Assembly: GCA_046594225.1 (NCBI GenBank)
Contig: JBKJPW010000111.1
Location: 11,500 to 75,499, forward strand
Reading direction: 5' to 3'
DNA: 64,000 nucleotides
Source of the DNA: UBA4416 sp046594225
GTDB taxonomy: Bacteria > Bacteroidota > Bacteroidia > B-17B0 > Aurantibacillaceae
Shown: positions 27,601 to 37,288 of the stretch, piece by piece
Layout of the letters: every line of letters starts with the position of its first letter
Numbering within the stretch: position 1 is the stretch's first letter
Program-made: the position numbers and the translations under genes
Notes under the pieces: model-generated
What the model saw: only the letters and a program-made list of their open reading frames with translations
Databases searched by the model: none
Told to the model about the DNA's origin: nothing

Positions 27601-28470
27601 TTAGCATACTATCTTTAATGCCAAGGGTAAAATTGTAATGCTTAATTTATTAGATACTCGAATTGGTTCTCCATCAAAATGCACTGGTAACTCGCCTTCA
27701 AATTCAATGTCAATTTGTTTACCTTTTTCTGAAATCAAATTAATAGAAGTGTGTATTTTTTTAGAAAACAATTTGATGCCAATCATTGGAATTGCAAAAT
27801 TGGAGAAAGGTTTTAGAATACTAATATTTAAAATGCCATCGTTTAATTCTGCTTCTGGCGCAATGTAAACATTGTTGCCCCATTGGCCAGCATTTGCAAC
27901 GGTAATTAAAAACGCTTTAGTTTCAATGATTTTGCCATCAATAGTTACTTTATAAAGGCTAGGGGAGTAATTAAAAAATTCTTTAACTGTGGTTTTAAAA
28001 TAGGTTACAAAACCACGCTTTGTACTAGTTGCAAATTCGTTAGCAATATGCGCATCAAATCCTACACCAGCTGTACAAAAAAACGGATAACCATTTATTG
28101 TAGCGCCATCAATTTGTTTAATAGTTCCTCGTTCAATAATTTGTAAAGCTTGTTTTAAGTCTAGTGGAATTTGATTACTGCGAGCTAAACCATTGCCTGA
28201 ACCTAAAGGGAAAATACCTAAAGCCATCGTGGTATGAGTTAAAACAGAAGCCACCTGATTAACGGTTCCATCTCCACCACAAGCAACTACAATAGTATAA
28301 TTACCAGAAAGAATTTGTTGTTTTACCGAATCAAAATCGTCTTTGTTTTTCCAAACAATTAAATCGTAAGAAATTGTTTTTGGAAAATGCTCTTTTATAA
28401 ACTCAATGATATTGATTTTCTTTTTAACTCCTGCATTTGGATTTATAACAAAGGCTACTTTTTGAGACAT
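27601..28470 (-). CDS. YegS/DgkB-like lipid (diacylglycerol) kinase
   Basis: 289 residues. FVINPNAG starts the DAGK catalytic domain, and the nucleotide site VVACGGDGTVNQVA with GIFPLGSGNGLARS is complete. The C-terminal half has TAGVGFDAHIANEFA and LPVHFDGEP as in YegS/Rv2252/BmrU proteins. These phosphorylate diacylglycerol or related lipids at the membrane face. It ends the tolC-hlyD-tsaB-kinase series, separated from tsaB by three bases, so it is very likely co-transcribed with tsaB. Confidence 0.9.
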   Translation of the reverse strand: MSQKVAFVINPNAGVKKKINIIEFIKEHFPKTISYDLIVWKNKDDFDSVKQQILSGNYTIVVACGGDGTVNQVASVLTHTTMALGIFPLGSGNGLARSNQIPLDLKQALQIIERGTIKQIDGATINGYPFFCTAGVGFDAHIANEFATSTKRGFVTYFKTTVKEFFNYSPSLYKVTIDGKIIETKAFLITVANAGQWGNNVYIAPEAELNDGILNISILKPFSNFAIPMIGIKLFSKKIHTSINLISEKGKQIDIEFEGELPVHFDGEPIRVSNKLSITILPLALKIVC

Positions 28471-28473
28471 GAT

Positions 28474-29154
28474 TTATTTTTTAGCAGTTGTAAAGAAAAA
28501 CTCTTTTAAATAATTTGGTTCCGAATAAGCAGTATCTGCAAAATCCTTAGCAATATATTTTTGATACGCTAAGCTAATCATAGCCGATGCACTTGCAGTT
28601 ACATCCTCTACAAAATTTGAGTTTGGTATGTTTTGTAATAAGTCTTTTGCTTTTGACATTCCATCTCCAAAAAAGTAAATGGATTTATTTTGATTAAATA
28701 CCTTAACGCTTTCTTCATCTAACACCAAAGCTTGCATTGGTAGGATAGAATTAAAATTTTTGTCGTACACTGCACAATACACTTCCATGCGTCGCGCATC
28801 CATTAGTGGGCAAAACAAGACATCTGTTTGCACTTTTTGCATAACTCCATTACTTAAGGCTTTTAAGGTGTCAATAGTAATTAAAGGAATATTTAGTACA
28901 TAAGCTAAGCCTTTAGCTGCCGAAAAACCAATACGTAAACCAGTGTAAGAACCAGGACCCGAACTAATAGAAATAGCATTTAAATCTTTTGTAGTTAAAG
29001 AAGTTTCTTTTAATAATTGCTCAATAAACACATGGAGGTTTTCTGCATGCGTATATCCATTATTCAATTCTTTTAAACCTACTAATTCAGTATCTTTTGA
29101 AATAGCAATCGAACAAACCGTTGAACTACTTTCTATGTGTAATAAGTACGCCAA
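28474..29154 (-). CDS. tsaB: tRNA threonylcarbamoyladenosine biosynthesis protein TsaB
   Basis: 226 residues with an ASKHA-type N-terminus (LLHIESSSTVCSIAISKD), then NGYTHAENLHVFIEQLL and ISISSGPGSYTGLRIGFSAAKGLA, which is diagnostic of TsaB. TsaB is the non-catalytic partner of TsaD in making t6A at position 37 of ANN-decoding tRNAs. It sits two bases from the HlyD-like gene and three from the lipid kinase gene. Confidence 0.94.
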   Translation of the reverse strand: MAYLLHIESSSTVCSIAISKDTELVGLKELNNGYTHAENLHVFIEQLLKETSLTTKDLNAISISSGPGSYTGLRIGFSAAKGLAYVLNIPLITIDTLKALSNGVMQKVQTDVLFCPLMDARRMEVYCAVYDKNFNSILPMQALVLDEESVKVFNQNKSIYFFGDGMSKAKDLLQNIPNSNFVEDVTASASAMISLAYQKYIAKDFADTAYSEPNYLKEFFFTTAKK

Positions 29155-29156
29155 GG

Positions 29157-30506
29157 TTATTTTTTCTCAGAAAATAATTGATCCTTGTCAACTACTTTAA
29201 TTTTCTTCCCATCTTTTAAAATTTTAGAAACAGCACCATAAGGCCCGGAAATAATTTCATCTCCTACCTTAATACCGCTCTTAATTTCAATGTAATCATT
29301 ATCCTGTATACCAGTGGTAACATAAACCATTTTGGCAACGCCGTTATTATTTATAAAAACACATTCTTTAATTTCTTCTTTCTTGGTGTTTAATTTTTCT
29401 TCTTTCTCATCCTTCACAACAACTTCTTGATCTTCTTCTCCTTCAAAATTTTGTTTTGTTTTAGTTGTGTCAGAGCTACGAGTAGTTACTCCTGGAATTG
29501 GAACAGTTATGATGTTAGCAGCGCGCATGGTTTGTATCTCTACACTTGCACTCATACCTGGGCGGAAAGGAGCAGGGTTTTTTTCATTTACTAAATCAAT
29601 ATACGATTCACGAAGTATTCTAATTTTTACTACAAAGTTAGTTACTTGATCAACCGAAATGCCAGTTGTATTAGCAGAATTCGCAACCTCAGTTACAATC
29701 CCTCTAAATTTTTTTCCTATGTAAGCATCGACTTCAATAAAAGCCGTATCGTTTTTATGAATGCGAATAATGTCATTTTCATTTACTTCTACACTAGCTT
29801 CCATTTCATTTAAGTTAGCTAAGCGTAAAATTTCTGTTCCTTGTAACCCTTGCACACCAACTACACGTTCACCTTTTTCTACATTTAATTTTGAAACTGT
29901 TCCATCAACAGGAGCGTAGATAAATGTTTTATCTAAATTAGTATTCGCTTCTTTTAAAGAAGCTTCTACACTTTTCACATTATAATCAGATGCTTTAATG
30001 CTTTCAGATAAACCATCCACATTTGCTTTAGCAGCTTCAAATGTTGCTTTTGAGGCATCCATTTCTTGTTGAGAAATCACATTTTGATCGAATAATTTTT
30101 TGTTACGAGCATAAGACGCTTCAGCATTAGCTAAATTAGCTTGTGCTTGTGCTAACTGTGCAATCGTAGTTTTTACATTTGCTTTTGAACTATTTACAGT
30201 AGCATTTACTCTTTCTAAAGCGCTTTCATAAATATCTGGTTTAATCCGGCATAACAAAGTTCCTTTTTTCACTTGATCGCCTTCTTTTACATACATTTCC
30301 ACAATCTCTCCTGATACATCAGAAGTTATTTTTAATTCAGCCTCTGGTTGTATTTTTCCATTAGCAGATACAGTCTCAATGATATTTCTCATCGAAGCTT
30401 TTTCTGTAGTAACTTCTGTAGGCTCTTCACCTTTAAAAAATTTGAATCCAATCACTACAAATAATAGTGCGATACAAATTCCGATAATCCAATATAGTTT
30501 TTTCAT
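29157..30506 (-). CDS. HlyD-family periplasmic efflux adaptor
   Basis: The ATG at 30506 (MKKLYWIIGICIALLFVVIGF) is preferred over an upstream in-frame start. It has 449 residues. One N-terminal membrane anchor is followed by a lipoyl half (IVEMYVKEGDQVKKGTLLCRI), a long helical hairpin (about 95-195), the second lipoyl half (YAPVDGTVSKLNVEKGERV) and beta-barrel and MP domains. It resembles MacA-type adaptors that pair with MacB. The preceding gene is a TolC protein, but no pump follows. Confidence 0.92.
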   Translation of the reverse strand: MKKLYWIIGICIALLFVVIGFKFFKGEEPTEVTTEKASMRNIIETVSANGKIQPEAELKITSDVSGEIVEMYVKEGDQVKKGTLLCRIKPDIYESALERVNATVNSSKANVKTTIAQLAQAQANLANAEASYARNKKLFDQNVISQQEMDASKATFEAAKANVDGLSESIKASDYNVKSVEASLKEANTNLDKTFIYAPVDGTVSKLNVEKGERVVGVQGLQGTEILRLANLNEMEASVEVNENDIIRIHKNDTAFIEVDAYIGKKFRGIVTEVANSANTTGISVDQVTNFVVKIRILRESYIDLVNEKNPAPFRPGMSASVEIQTMRAANIITVPIPGVTTRSSDTTKTKQNFEGEEDQEVVVKDEKEEKLNTKKEEIKECVFINNNGVAKMVYVTTGIQDNDYIEIKSGIKVGDEIISGPYGAVSKILKDGKKIKVVDKDQLFSEKK

Positions 30507-30590
30507 ATTTATTAATTTTTGTTGTCCCGCTGATTTCGCCAATAATCGCAGATTTAATCAGCGAACATATGTGCTATCTATGGGAGATAT

Positions 30591-32030
30591 TTAAAATTTT
30601 AATTCTTTTCCTTGATAAAAGTCTAGTACTTTTAATTTAAAAACGTAGTCATATTTAGCTTGCACTAAATTTCCTTGTGCATTTTGCAAGCGTGTTTTTG
30701 CGTTATTGTAATCAAAGGTACTAATAGCACCTACATTGTATTTTTGTTGTGCGTAATAAAATGATTGCTCATTAGCCTCAACTGATGATTTATTGGCATT
30801 AAATTTATTAAGAGCAGCCCTTGCATTAGCATAAGCTTGAGCAATGGTTTTGTACAAGTTTTGTTCGGTAAGTTCTTGAGTATATCTGGCATTTAAGGCA
30901 TTTAACTTAGCATTTTTAACACCAGTTACAGTTTGTAAACCATTAAAGATTGGAACCGATAAAGTAAAACCAACACTTTTATTCACGTTGTCTTTAAACT
31001 GATCAGCAAATGGTTTTTTAGATGTAACAACATCTACTTTTGGCTGATAAATAGGTATAAGAATAGTTGGGTTATATGGATCGTCTGTTGCATAATATGG
31101 TGTTTGCTCAGGGCCAACATAATTTACAGCATCAATATTTTTATCCAATTCTGATGTACCAGTTCCTAAACTGCCTGTTGCTGATAAAGTCGGGCTTACT
31201 CTTCCTTTTGCAACGTCTAAGCTTTTCTCGGCAGCTAATACATTATAGCTGGCACTTTTAATAGAGTGTTGGTTTTTTAATGCTGTTTCATAAATGTTTT
31301 GTACTGATAAACTTGCTAGTTCGTTATTCAATACTTCAACACTTGGCCTGATGATATTAAAGTTGTTTAAAGTATCTAAGTTCAATAATTGTTTTAAAGT
31401 TAGCATCGCTATTTGATAATTGTTATCAGAACTAGTAACGTTAACCTCTTCATTTGCTAACTGAGCTTTTAAATCATACACGGCACTTTTTGCTAAAGTT
31501 CCCGCATCTGCTAATTTTTGTGTACGATCTAATTGTTCCTGGGTAATTTTAAATTGTGCTTGTGCTATTTGTAAAATCTCATCACTAAAAATAACATTAA
31601 TATAGGCAGTAGCAACATTTAACGCCAAATCATTTTTTTGTTGTAAATAACTTTCTGCACTCGATAAATATTGATACTCGTTAGCTTTAATGTTATTGTA
31701 TTGTGCCAAACCTGACCAAAGTACAACATTTGAGGAAACGTAAAAATTTTGAGATAATACCTGTGTGTTAGCAAAAGTATTGGTGTATCTATCAATAGTT
31801 CTACCAAAGTTATAGGTGTGTTGTACGCCTGCATTAACTGTTGGTAAAATGGCAGCTTTGCTTTGAAGCGTATTGTTTTTATTAATCTTGGCACTAATCT
31901 CTGATTGCTTTAACGAAATATTGTTTTTTTGAGCATAATCTACACATTGTTGCAAATCCCAAGTACTAGATTGAGAAAAGGATAAGGTAGATAATCCACA
32001 AAATAAGAGGGTATATAAGAATGTCTTCAT
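30591..32030 (-). CDS. TolC-family outer-membrane efflux protein
   Basis: The ATG at 32030 (MKTFLYTLLFCGLSTLSFSQ) gives a clean signal peptide; the longer frame does not. It has 479 residues. Two OEP repeats are seen, with characteristic WDLQQCVDYAQKNN at the mature N-terminus and long helices ending in NLVQAKYDYVFKLKVLDFYQGK. It forms the outer-membrane channel for the adaptor encoded 84 bases downstream. The pump itself must be encoded elsewhere. Confidence 0.92.
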   Translation of the reverse strand: MKTFLYTLLFCGLSTLSFSQSSTWDLQQCVDYAQKNNISLKQSEISAKINKNNTLQSKAAILPTVNAGVQHTYNFGRTIDRYTNTFANTQVLSQNFYVSSNVVLWSGLAQYNNIKANEYQYLSSAESYLQQKNDLALNVATAYINVIFSDEILQIAQAQFKITQEQLDRTQKLADAGTLAKSAVYDLKAQLANEEVNVTSSDNNYQIAMLTLKQLLNLDTLNNFNIIRPSVEVLNNELASLSVQNIYETALKNQHSIKSASYNVLAAEKSLDVAKGRVSPTLSATGSLGTGTSELDKNIDAVNYVGPEQTPYYATDDPYNPTILIPIYQPKVDVVTSKKPFADQFKDNVNKSVGFTLSVPIFNGLQTVTGVKNAKLNALNARYTQELTEQNLYKTIAQAYANARAALNKFNANKSSVEANEQSFYYAQQKYNVGAISTFDYNNAKTRLQNAQGNLVQAKYDYVFKLKVLDFYQGKELKF

Positions 32031-32300
32031 AAGTAAGTATTTATTGTTTTTTAATTGTCTTATGGAATACGCCATGTATCTTCATATGCGTCTGTGTGGT
32101 TTGGCACATGGCTATTTCATAGTTGTTTCAAAAATCACGTAAATTTAACTAAAAAAGTCCTTGTTATTACCCAACTACATAAACGGAAAAAAAGTGGTTG
32201 TATTGGTAAAAAATAACCACAATATTTTATTAACTAATGGCTTTTAAAGCCTCTTTTTTACTACTTTTCTGTTTTTAAATTCAATACAGTTTTAATGTAA

Positions 32301-35156
32301 ATGACTCCTTTTTTGCAATACATAGCCCAATACGTTCATGAGCATCATGCTAGTGATACGGAACATTTGTGTATTGTGTTACCAAACAAAAGAGGTGCTT
32401 TATATTTAAAACAACATTTAGCTAAAGCCTTTCAAAAAACGATTTGGTTACCAACGATTATTAGTGCAGAGGAATTAGTAGCGGAGTTATCTGGCTTACA
32501 ACAAGCAGATAGTATTGATTTGATTTGCGATTTATATCAAGTATATGTTGGGATTTTAAAAGAAAAAGCGGAACCCTTTGATGCTTTTGCTAAATGGGGA
32601 ACTTTAATGCTTCAAGATTTTAATGAAGCTGATAGGTATTTGGTGGATACAAATTCTTTATATCAAAATTTAAAAGAGATTAAAGAGATTGAAAATTGGA
32701 GCTTAAGTGCTGATAGTTTAACCCCAACGCAACAAGATTATATAGATTTTATGCATCAAATGGGAGAAATCTACCAAGACTTTTCTAAATTATTGTTGCA
32801 AAAAAAACAAGCCTATCAAGGTTTGATGTATCGTAAATCGGTTGAAGGATATAAAGACAATGCCTATATCAATCAGTTTTCAAAAATTTTAATTTGTGGG
32901 TTTAATGCACTAAATAAAGCAGAAACCATCATTTTTGCAGATTTAGTGAAAGAAAAAAAAGCGACAATACTTTACGATGCAGATAAGTACTATGTTGCAA
33001 ACGAAAGCTACGAAGCGGGATTATTTTTACGTAAAAATTTTAGTAATACTTGGTTAGATAGCAAAAGTCACATTGGAGATTATTTTAATGAAGTCCCAAA
33101 GCATATCGATATAGTTGCCGTTCCCAAACAAATGGGGCAAGCACAAATCGTATCTCATCAATTGCATGAATGGATTAAACAAGGGAAGTCGTTAAATAAA
33201 ACGGCTGTTATTTTGGCGGATGAAAGTTTATTGTTCCCAATTTTAAACCAATTGCCAAAGGAAGTACAACATGTGAATATTACCATGGAATATCCTTTGC
33301 GTTTGTCGCCCATTTATGATTTGATGGATAATTTAATTAGTCTACATCAATCCACACAAAAGGCAGGGGCAAGCGCTAGTTTTTATTTTGCGGATATATT
33401 TAAAATACTTCAAAACGGTTTATTTAAAAAGTATTACAAATCGTTTAATCCTAGTATTCATTTACAAAGTATCATTCAAAAAATTATTGATAAAAACTAT
33501 GTATGGATAAATACAAAGGTATTAGCCGAATTATTTGAAGACAATTACAAATACATTGAAGCTTTATTTAATAATTGGAGTAATTCGTCGCAGGGCATTA
33601 CTGCCATGTCACATATTATAGATGTGTTTAACGCTTCCGAAGATGAGGCTTTACAATTATCATCTACGGAGAAAGAATACCTTCATGTGTTTACTAAATA
33701 TTTTAATCGCTTACAATCGCTTATACAAACGCATGCATATTTAGATTCTTTATTGACTTTAAAAAGTTTGTACAAGCAAATCATAGGCGCAGCTTCAGTT
33801 CCTTTTATTGGAGAGCCTTTGCAAGGTTTACAAATTATGGGAGTATTAGAAACTCGTACTTTAGATTTTGAAAATATTATGTTGTTGGGAGTAAACGAAG
33901 GGGTGTTACCATCTGGTAAATCTGCCAATTCATTTATTCCAAATGATTTAAAACGTTATCATGGTATGCCATTATACGGCGATAAAGATGCTGTTTACGC
34001 GTATCACTTTTATCGTATTTTACAGCGCGCTAGTAATGTTCTGATTACTTATAATACTGAACACAGTGTATTAGGTTCTGGAGAAAAAAGCCGTTTTATT
34101 ACACAACTACAATTTGAGTTACAAAAATACAGCCCGCATCACACTATTACAGAGGTGATGTTGAGTGGCGGATACTTACCTGCTAGTTCAAGAAATGTAA
34201 TTTCAATCAATAAAACTGATTTAAATTTAGCGCCCATAATCAAAAAGTTAATTACTAACGATGAGTATAGTGGTTTAAGCCCTTCGGCATTAATTACCTA
34301 CAAAGATTGTGCTTTACGTTTCTTTTTTAGATATGGCGCTGGAATAAAGGAAACCGAAGATGTAGAAGAAAGTGCAGAAGCAAACACGCAAGGTTCTATT
34401 TTACATGAGAGTTTAGAGATGTTGTATAAGCCTTTTATTGGAACGGTATTAACGGAAGACAATCTAAAACATTGCATCGGTAAAACGGAGGAAAGCGTTA
34501 ACCTTATTTTTCAAAATTATTTTAGTCAGCGCGAAAGCCAGTTTGGAAAAAACTTTTTACAACGTAAAGTCTTGTATGAATACGTTAATAAATTATTGCG
34601 AAATGATTTAAAATTGATTCAAGCTTCTAAAAAAACAAATGAATTATTAAGTTTAATTGATTTGGAACGCTCATTAATGGCAACGGTTGAGTTAACTATT
34701 AAAGGACAAAGTACCACTATTTATATTAAAGGTTCGGCAGATAGAATAGATAAATTAGGAAACAAAATACGAATCATAGATTATAAATCGTCTGTGAAAA
34801 CCGATGATAAATTTAAGTTTACCAATTTTGAGGATTTATTTACGGATAGCCAGTACAATAAAATGTTGCAGCTATTTATGTATGCTTGGTTAGTTGTAAA
34901 AAATAATTTGGCTCGTCCCGAAGAATTACAACCTTGTATCATTCCTTTTAAAAAGTTTGAAGAACAACCTAAGTTTATTATGGAAGATGCGAAAGGTGGA
35001 GGCATCTTGAACTTTACAAATGAGTTATTACAAGAATTTGAAGACCATCTCAAACAAAAAATAAGCGATATTATTATCTCTGAACAGCCTTTTACTCAAA
35101 CTGAAGACGAAGATAAATGTGAGTATTGTGCTTATGCAGGCATGTGTAATAGTTGA
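32301..35156 (+). CDS. PD-(D/E)XK nuclease, AddB-like
   Basis: 951 residues. An inactive-helicase-like N-terminal region (IVLPNKRGALYLKQHLA and TIISAEELV) precedes helicase-like motifs such as GVLETRTLDFENIMLLGVNEG. The C-terminal PD-(D/E)XK nuclease has SILHESLE and RIIDYKSS (near residues 822-830). Four cysteines for an Fe-S cluster are present: one in TYKDCALRFFFRYG (near 670) and three in CEYCAYAGMC at the end. This is the AddB pattern, involved in processing DNA double-strand ends with AddA. No addA is adjacent. Confidence 0.88.
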   Translation: MTPFLQYIAQYVHEHHASDTEHLCIVLPNKRGALYLKQHLAKAFQKTIWLPTIISAEELVAELSGLQQADSIDLICDLYQVYVGILKEKAEPFDAFAKWGTLMLQDFNEADRYLVDTNSLYQNLKEIKEIENWSLSADSLTPTQQDYIDFMHQMGEIYQDFSKLLLQKKQAYQGLMYRKSVEGYKDNAYINQFSKILICGFNALNKAETIIFADLVKEKKATILYDADKYYVANESYEAGLFLRKNFSNTWLDSKSHIGDYFNEVPKHIDIVAVPKQMGQAQIVSHQLHEWIKQGKSLNKTAVILADESLLFPILNQLPKEVQHVNITMEYPLRLSPIYDLMDNLISLHQSTQKAGASASFYFADIFKILQNGLFKKYYKSFNPSIHLQSIIQKIIDKNYVWINTKVLAELFEDNYKYIEALFNNWSNSSQGITAMSHIIDVFNASEDEALQLSSTEKEYLHVFTKYFNRLQSLIQTHAYLDSLLTLKSLYKQIIGAASVPFIGEPLQGLQIMGVLETRTLDFENIMLLGVNEGVLPSGKSANSFIPNDLKRYHGMPLYGDKDAVYAYHFYRILQRASNVLITYNTEHSVLGSGEKSRFITQLQFELQKYSPHHTITEVMLSGGYLPASSRNVISINKTDLNLAPIIKKLITNDEYSGLSPSALITYKDCALRFFFRYGAGIKETEDVEESAEANTQGSILHESLEMLYKPFIGTVLTEDNLKHCIGKTEESVNLIFQNYFSQRESQFGKNFLQRKVLYEYVNKLLRNDLKLIQASKKTNELLSLIDLERSLMATVELTIKGQSTTIYIKGSADRIDKLGNKIRIIDYKSSVKTDDKFKFTNFEDLFTDSQYNKMLQLFMYAWLVVKNNLARPEELQPCIIPFKKFEEQPKFIMEDAKGGGILNFTNELLQEFEDHLKQKISDIIISEQPFTQTEDEDKCEYCAYAGMCNS

Positions 35157-35162
35157 TATACG

Positions 35163-36389
35163 TTAAAATTTTGATAATAATCTATTAATACTTAATCCCT
35201 GAACAAGAATTGAGAATAGAACTATACAATAGGTACTAACTATAAACAAACCACCCCCTTCAATTTTATTAGTTAATGATAATGCTAAAGCAATTGAAAT
35301 ACCACCTCTTAATCCGCCCCATGTTAAAACTGCTAAATTTAAGCTCTTTCTTGTTTCATTTCTATTAAATAAAAAGAAGGCAGGAAGTAAAGAAATGTAT
35401 CTTCCAACTAAGGAAACAATTATGAGAATAATACCGATTAAAATATAGTTTGTGTCAAATGGCACTAAGAAAATTTCTAAGCCCATTAAAACAAACAAAA
35501 TGGTATTACAAATTTCATCAATCAATTCCCAAAATTTATCTACATACTCAGCCGTAGTGTCTGACATTGCAAATTCTTTTCCTTTATTCCCAATAATTAA
35601 ACCTGCAACAACCATCGCTAATGGACCCGATGCATGAAAATGCGCCGCTATCGTATATCCACCAGTAACAACAGCTAGTGTAATTAAAATTTCAGTTTGA
35701 TAATGATCTATAGACTTCATTAAAAAATAACCTACATACCCAATTAGTAATCCAATGCCAATACCTCCAAATACTTCTACTGAAAATATTGAAAATATAT
35801 TTCCAAAGGTTAAAGCTTCTTTACCACCCAAAATAATGGAGTATATAACAGCAAATAAAACTACACCAACGCCATCATTAAACAAGGATTCTCCTATAAT
35901 CTCAGTTTTTAATTTTTGAGGTATTTTGTATTTAGATAATATACCTATAACGGCAATGGGGTCGGTAGGAGAGATTAGGGCGCCAAATAAAAAACATGAA
36001 ATCAAGTCAATGTTAATCCCAAACCAACCAATAACAAAATAAGTAGCTAGCCCAATAATTAAAGTAGAAATTAAAACCCCCAAGGTTGCATAAGAAAATA
36101 CAGTAGCTTTTGCTCCTTTTAACTGTCCTATTTTTACATGCAATGCGCCAGCAAATAACAAGAAACATAAAATAAAATCAAGCACAAAAGCACTAAAATC
36201 AAACCCAGTTAAAAAAGCTCTTAATGGCGATATATAAGTTGGATTAAATAATTCAATAGATTTTAAAGCAATTCCTAAAACAACACTAATAAGCATCACT
36301 CCAATCGTTGTAGGTAACTTTAGCCATTTATGGTTGATGTAACCAAAAACGGCAGATATACTGATAATAATGGCGAAAAACTCTAACAT
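35163..36389 (-). CDS. Cation:proton antiporter, NhaP/CPA1 type
   Basis: 408 residues with 12-13 membrane helices. The CPA1 core motif LISPTDPIAVIGIL (central Asp in TDPIAV) and ESLFNDGVGVVLF are present, as is a GGLRGGISIALAL stretch near the end. It exchanges Na+ or K+ for protons across the inner membrane. It lies at the downstream end of the Crp/Fnr-panD-small-ORF gene series on the same strand and is 40 bases from the preceding small membrane protein, so it may belong to that operon. It converges on the AddB-like gene. Confidence 0.92.
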   Translation of the reverse strand: MLEFFAIIISISAVFGYINHKWLKLPTTIGVMLISVVLGIALKSIELFNPTYISPLRAFLTGFDFSAFVLDFILCFLLFAGALHVKIGQLKGAKATVFSYATLGVLISTLIIGLATYFVIGWFGINIDLISCFLFGALISPTDPIAVIGILSKYKIPQKLKTEIIGESLFNDGVGVVLFAVIYSIILGGKEALTFGNIFSIFSVEVFGGIGIGLLIGYVGYFLMKSIDHYQTEILITLAVVTGGYTIAAHFHASGPLAMVVAGLIIGNKGKEFAMSDTTAEYVDKFWELIDEICNTILFVLMGLEIFLVPFDTNYILIGIILIIVSLVGRYISLLPAFFLFNRNETRKSLNLAVLTWGGLRGGISIALALSLTNKIEGGGLFIVSTYCIVLFSILVQGLSINRLLSKF

Positions 36390-36428
36390 AGATACTAAAT
36401 ATAGTAAAATTAAGAATTGAAATTATTC

Positions 36429-36617
36429 TTATTTCGAATTTCTATTAATTAGTTTTTCAATAAACATAATCAAAATTGGAATTAAAGCTAAAATTACTAA
36501 AAGAAAAGCTGGCAATATAGGAATACCATCAATAGATAATAACCAAATTATATAACAGATAATTACAATTAATATCATCATCGTAAATATTTCATACAAA
36601 TTAAATTTCATAGACAT
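36429..36617 (-). CDS. Small two-helix membrane protein
   Basis: The frame could open at a TTG at 36635, but the ATG at 36617 (MSMKFNLYEIFTM) is more likely, giving 62 residues. Two hydrophobic helices (about 8-28 and 34-54) end in a basic tail (EKLINRNSK). I do not recognise a family. Its start overlaps the end of the upstream 59-codon frame by 17 bases, suggesting translational coupling. Confidence 0.55.
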   Translation of the reverse strand: MSMKFNLYEIFTMMILIVIICYIIWLLSIDGIPILPAFLLVILALIPILIMFIEKLINRNSK

Positions 36618-36780
36618 ATTTGCAAATACACTCAAAACAATAATTTAAATTCTCATCTATTTCGGGTTTAGTAATTTTATTTAAACTATATTTCTTATTA
36701 CATATCGAACACACTTTCGAGTACCAATTTATTGGATTCTTATTTTCAACTTTTATATATACAAGCTGTTTTTTATACAA
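36601..36780 (-). CDS. Possible 59-residue zinc-ribbon-like protein (TTG start)
   Basis: An open frame from TTG at 36780 to TAA at 36601 encodes YKKQLVYIKVENKNPINWYS, then KVCSICNKKYSLNK and NYCFECICKYVYEI. The paired CxxC motifs separated by about 20 residues look like a treble-clef or zinc-ribbon site. No ATG is available and an in-frame TAA lies just upstream. It overlaps the next small ORF by 17 bases. Expression is unproven. Confidence 0.35.
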   Translation of the reverse strand: MYKKQLVYIKVENKNPINWYSKVCSICNKKYSLNKITKPEIDENLNYCFECICKYVYEI

Positions 36781-36797
36781 TCTATTACAATGAAAGT

Positions 36798-36941
36798 TTA
36801 TTTAATTTTTATGTTAATTAGTTCCAATTCAATTTGAAGTTTAATCATTACCAAAGAGCCAATACTAAGCAATTCTAGTTCCTCCATAGAAGCTTTTCTG
36901 TTATGAAGTAAAATGAAGTTTATTATGTAGTCTCTTTCCAT
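36798..36941 (-). CDS. Small hypothetical protein after panD
   Basis: The longer frame runs into panD; the ATG at 36941, one base after the panD stop, gives 47 residues (MERDYIINFILLHNRKASME, then ELELLSIGSLVMIKLQIELE). It is helical and leucine-rich, with no recognised family. The tight spacing supports translation with panD, but a spurious frame cannot be excluded. Confidence 0.4.
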   Translation of the reverse strand: MERDYIINFILLHNRKASMEELELLSIGSLVMIKLQIELELINIKIK

Positions 36942-36942
36942 G

Positions 36943-37287
36943 CTAAATTGAATTATCTGATCTTGGAAAAATAATTTTCGGTTTATATTTTTTTGCTTCA
37001 CTAGTTGTCATTCCTGCATAGGCAATAATGATGACTTTATCTCCTGTACTTATTTTGAGTGCAGCTGGGCCATTCATACATATTTCTCGTGTACCACGTT
37101 TACCAGTTATTACATAAGTTATGAGCCGCTCTCCATTTCTGTGGTTTATTACATGCACTTGTTCTCCTTCAATTAAATCAACTGCGTCCATTAAATCTTC
37201 GTCAATGGTAATACTTCCTATATAATCAATGTTTGCTTCAGTAACAAAAGCATTATGTATTTTCGATTTTAATATTTGTAGTTGCAT
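36943..37287 (-). CDS. panD: Aspartate 1-decarboxylase PanD
   Basis: 114 residues. All hallmark residues are at their classic positions: Lys9, the self-cleavage pair Gly24-Ser25 (YIGSITID) that yields the pyruvoyl group, Arg54 and Tyr58 (GERLITYVITG), plus NGPAAL. It converts aspartate to beta-alanine for pantothenate and coenzyme A. The usual partners panB and panC are absent. Instead it lies one base after a Crp/Fnr regulator gene, hinting at condition-dependent control. Confidence 0.95.
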   Translation of the reverse strand: MQLQILKSKIHNAFVTEANIDYIGSITIDEDLMDAVDLIEGEQVHVINHRNGERLITYVITGKRGTREICMNGPAALKISTGDKVIIIAYAGMTTSEAKKYKPKIIFPRSDNSI

Positions 37288-37288
37288 A

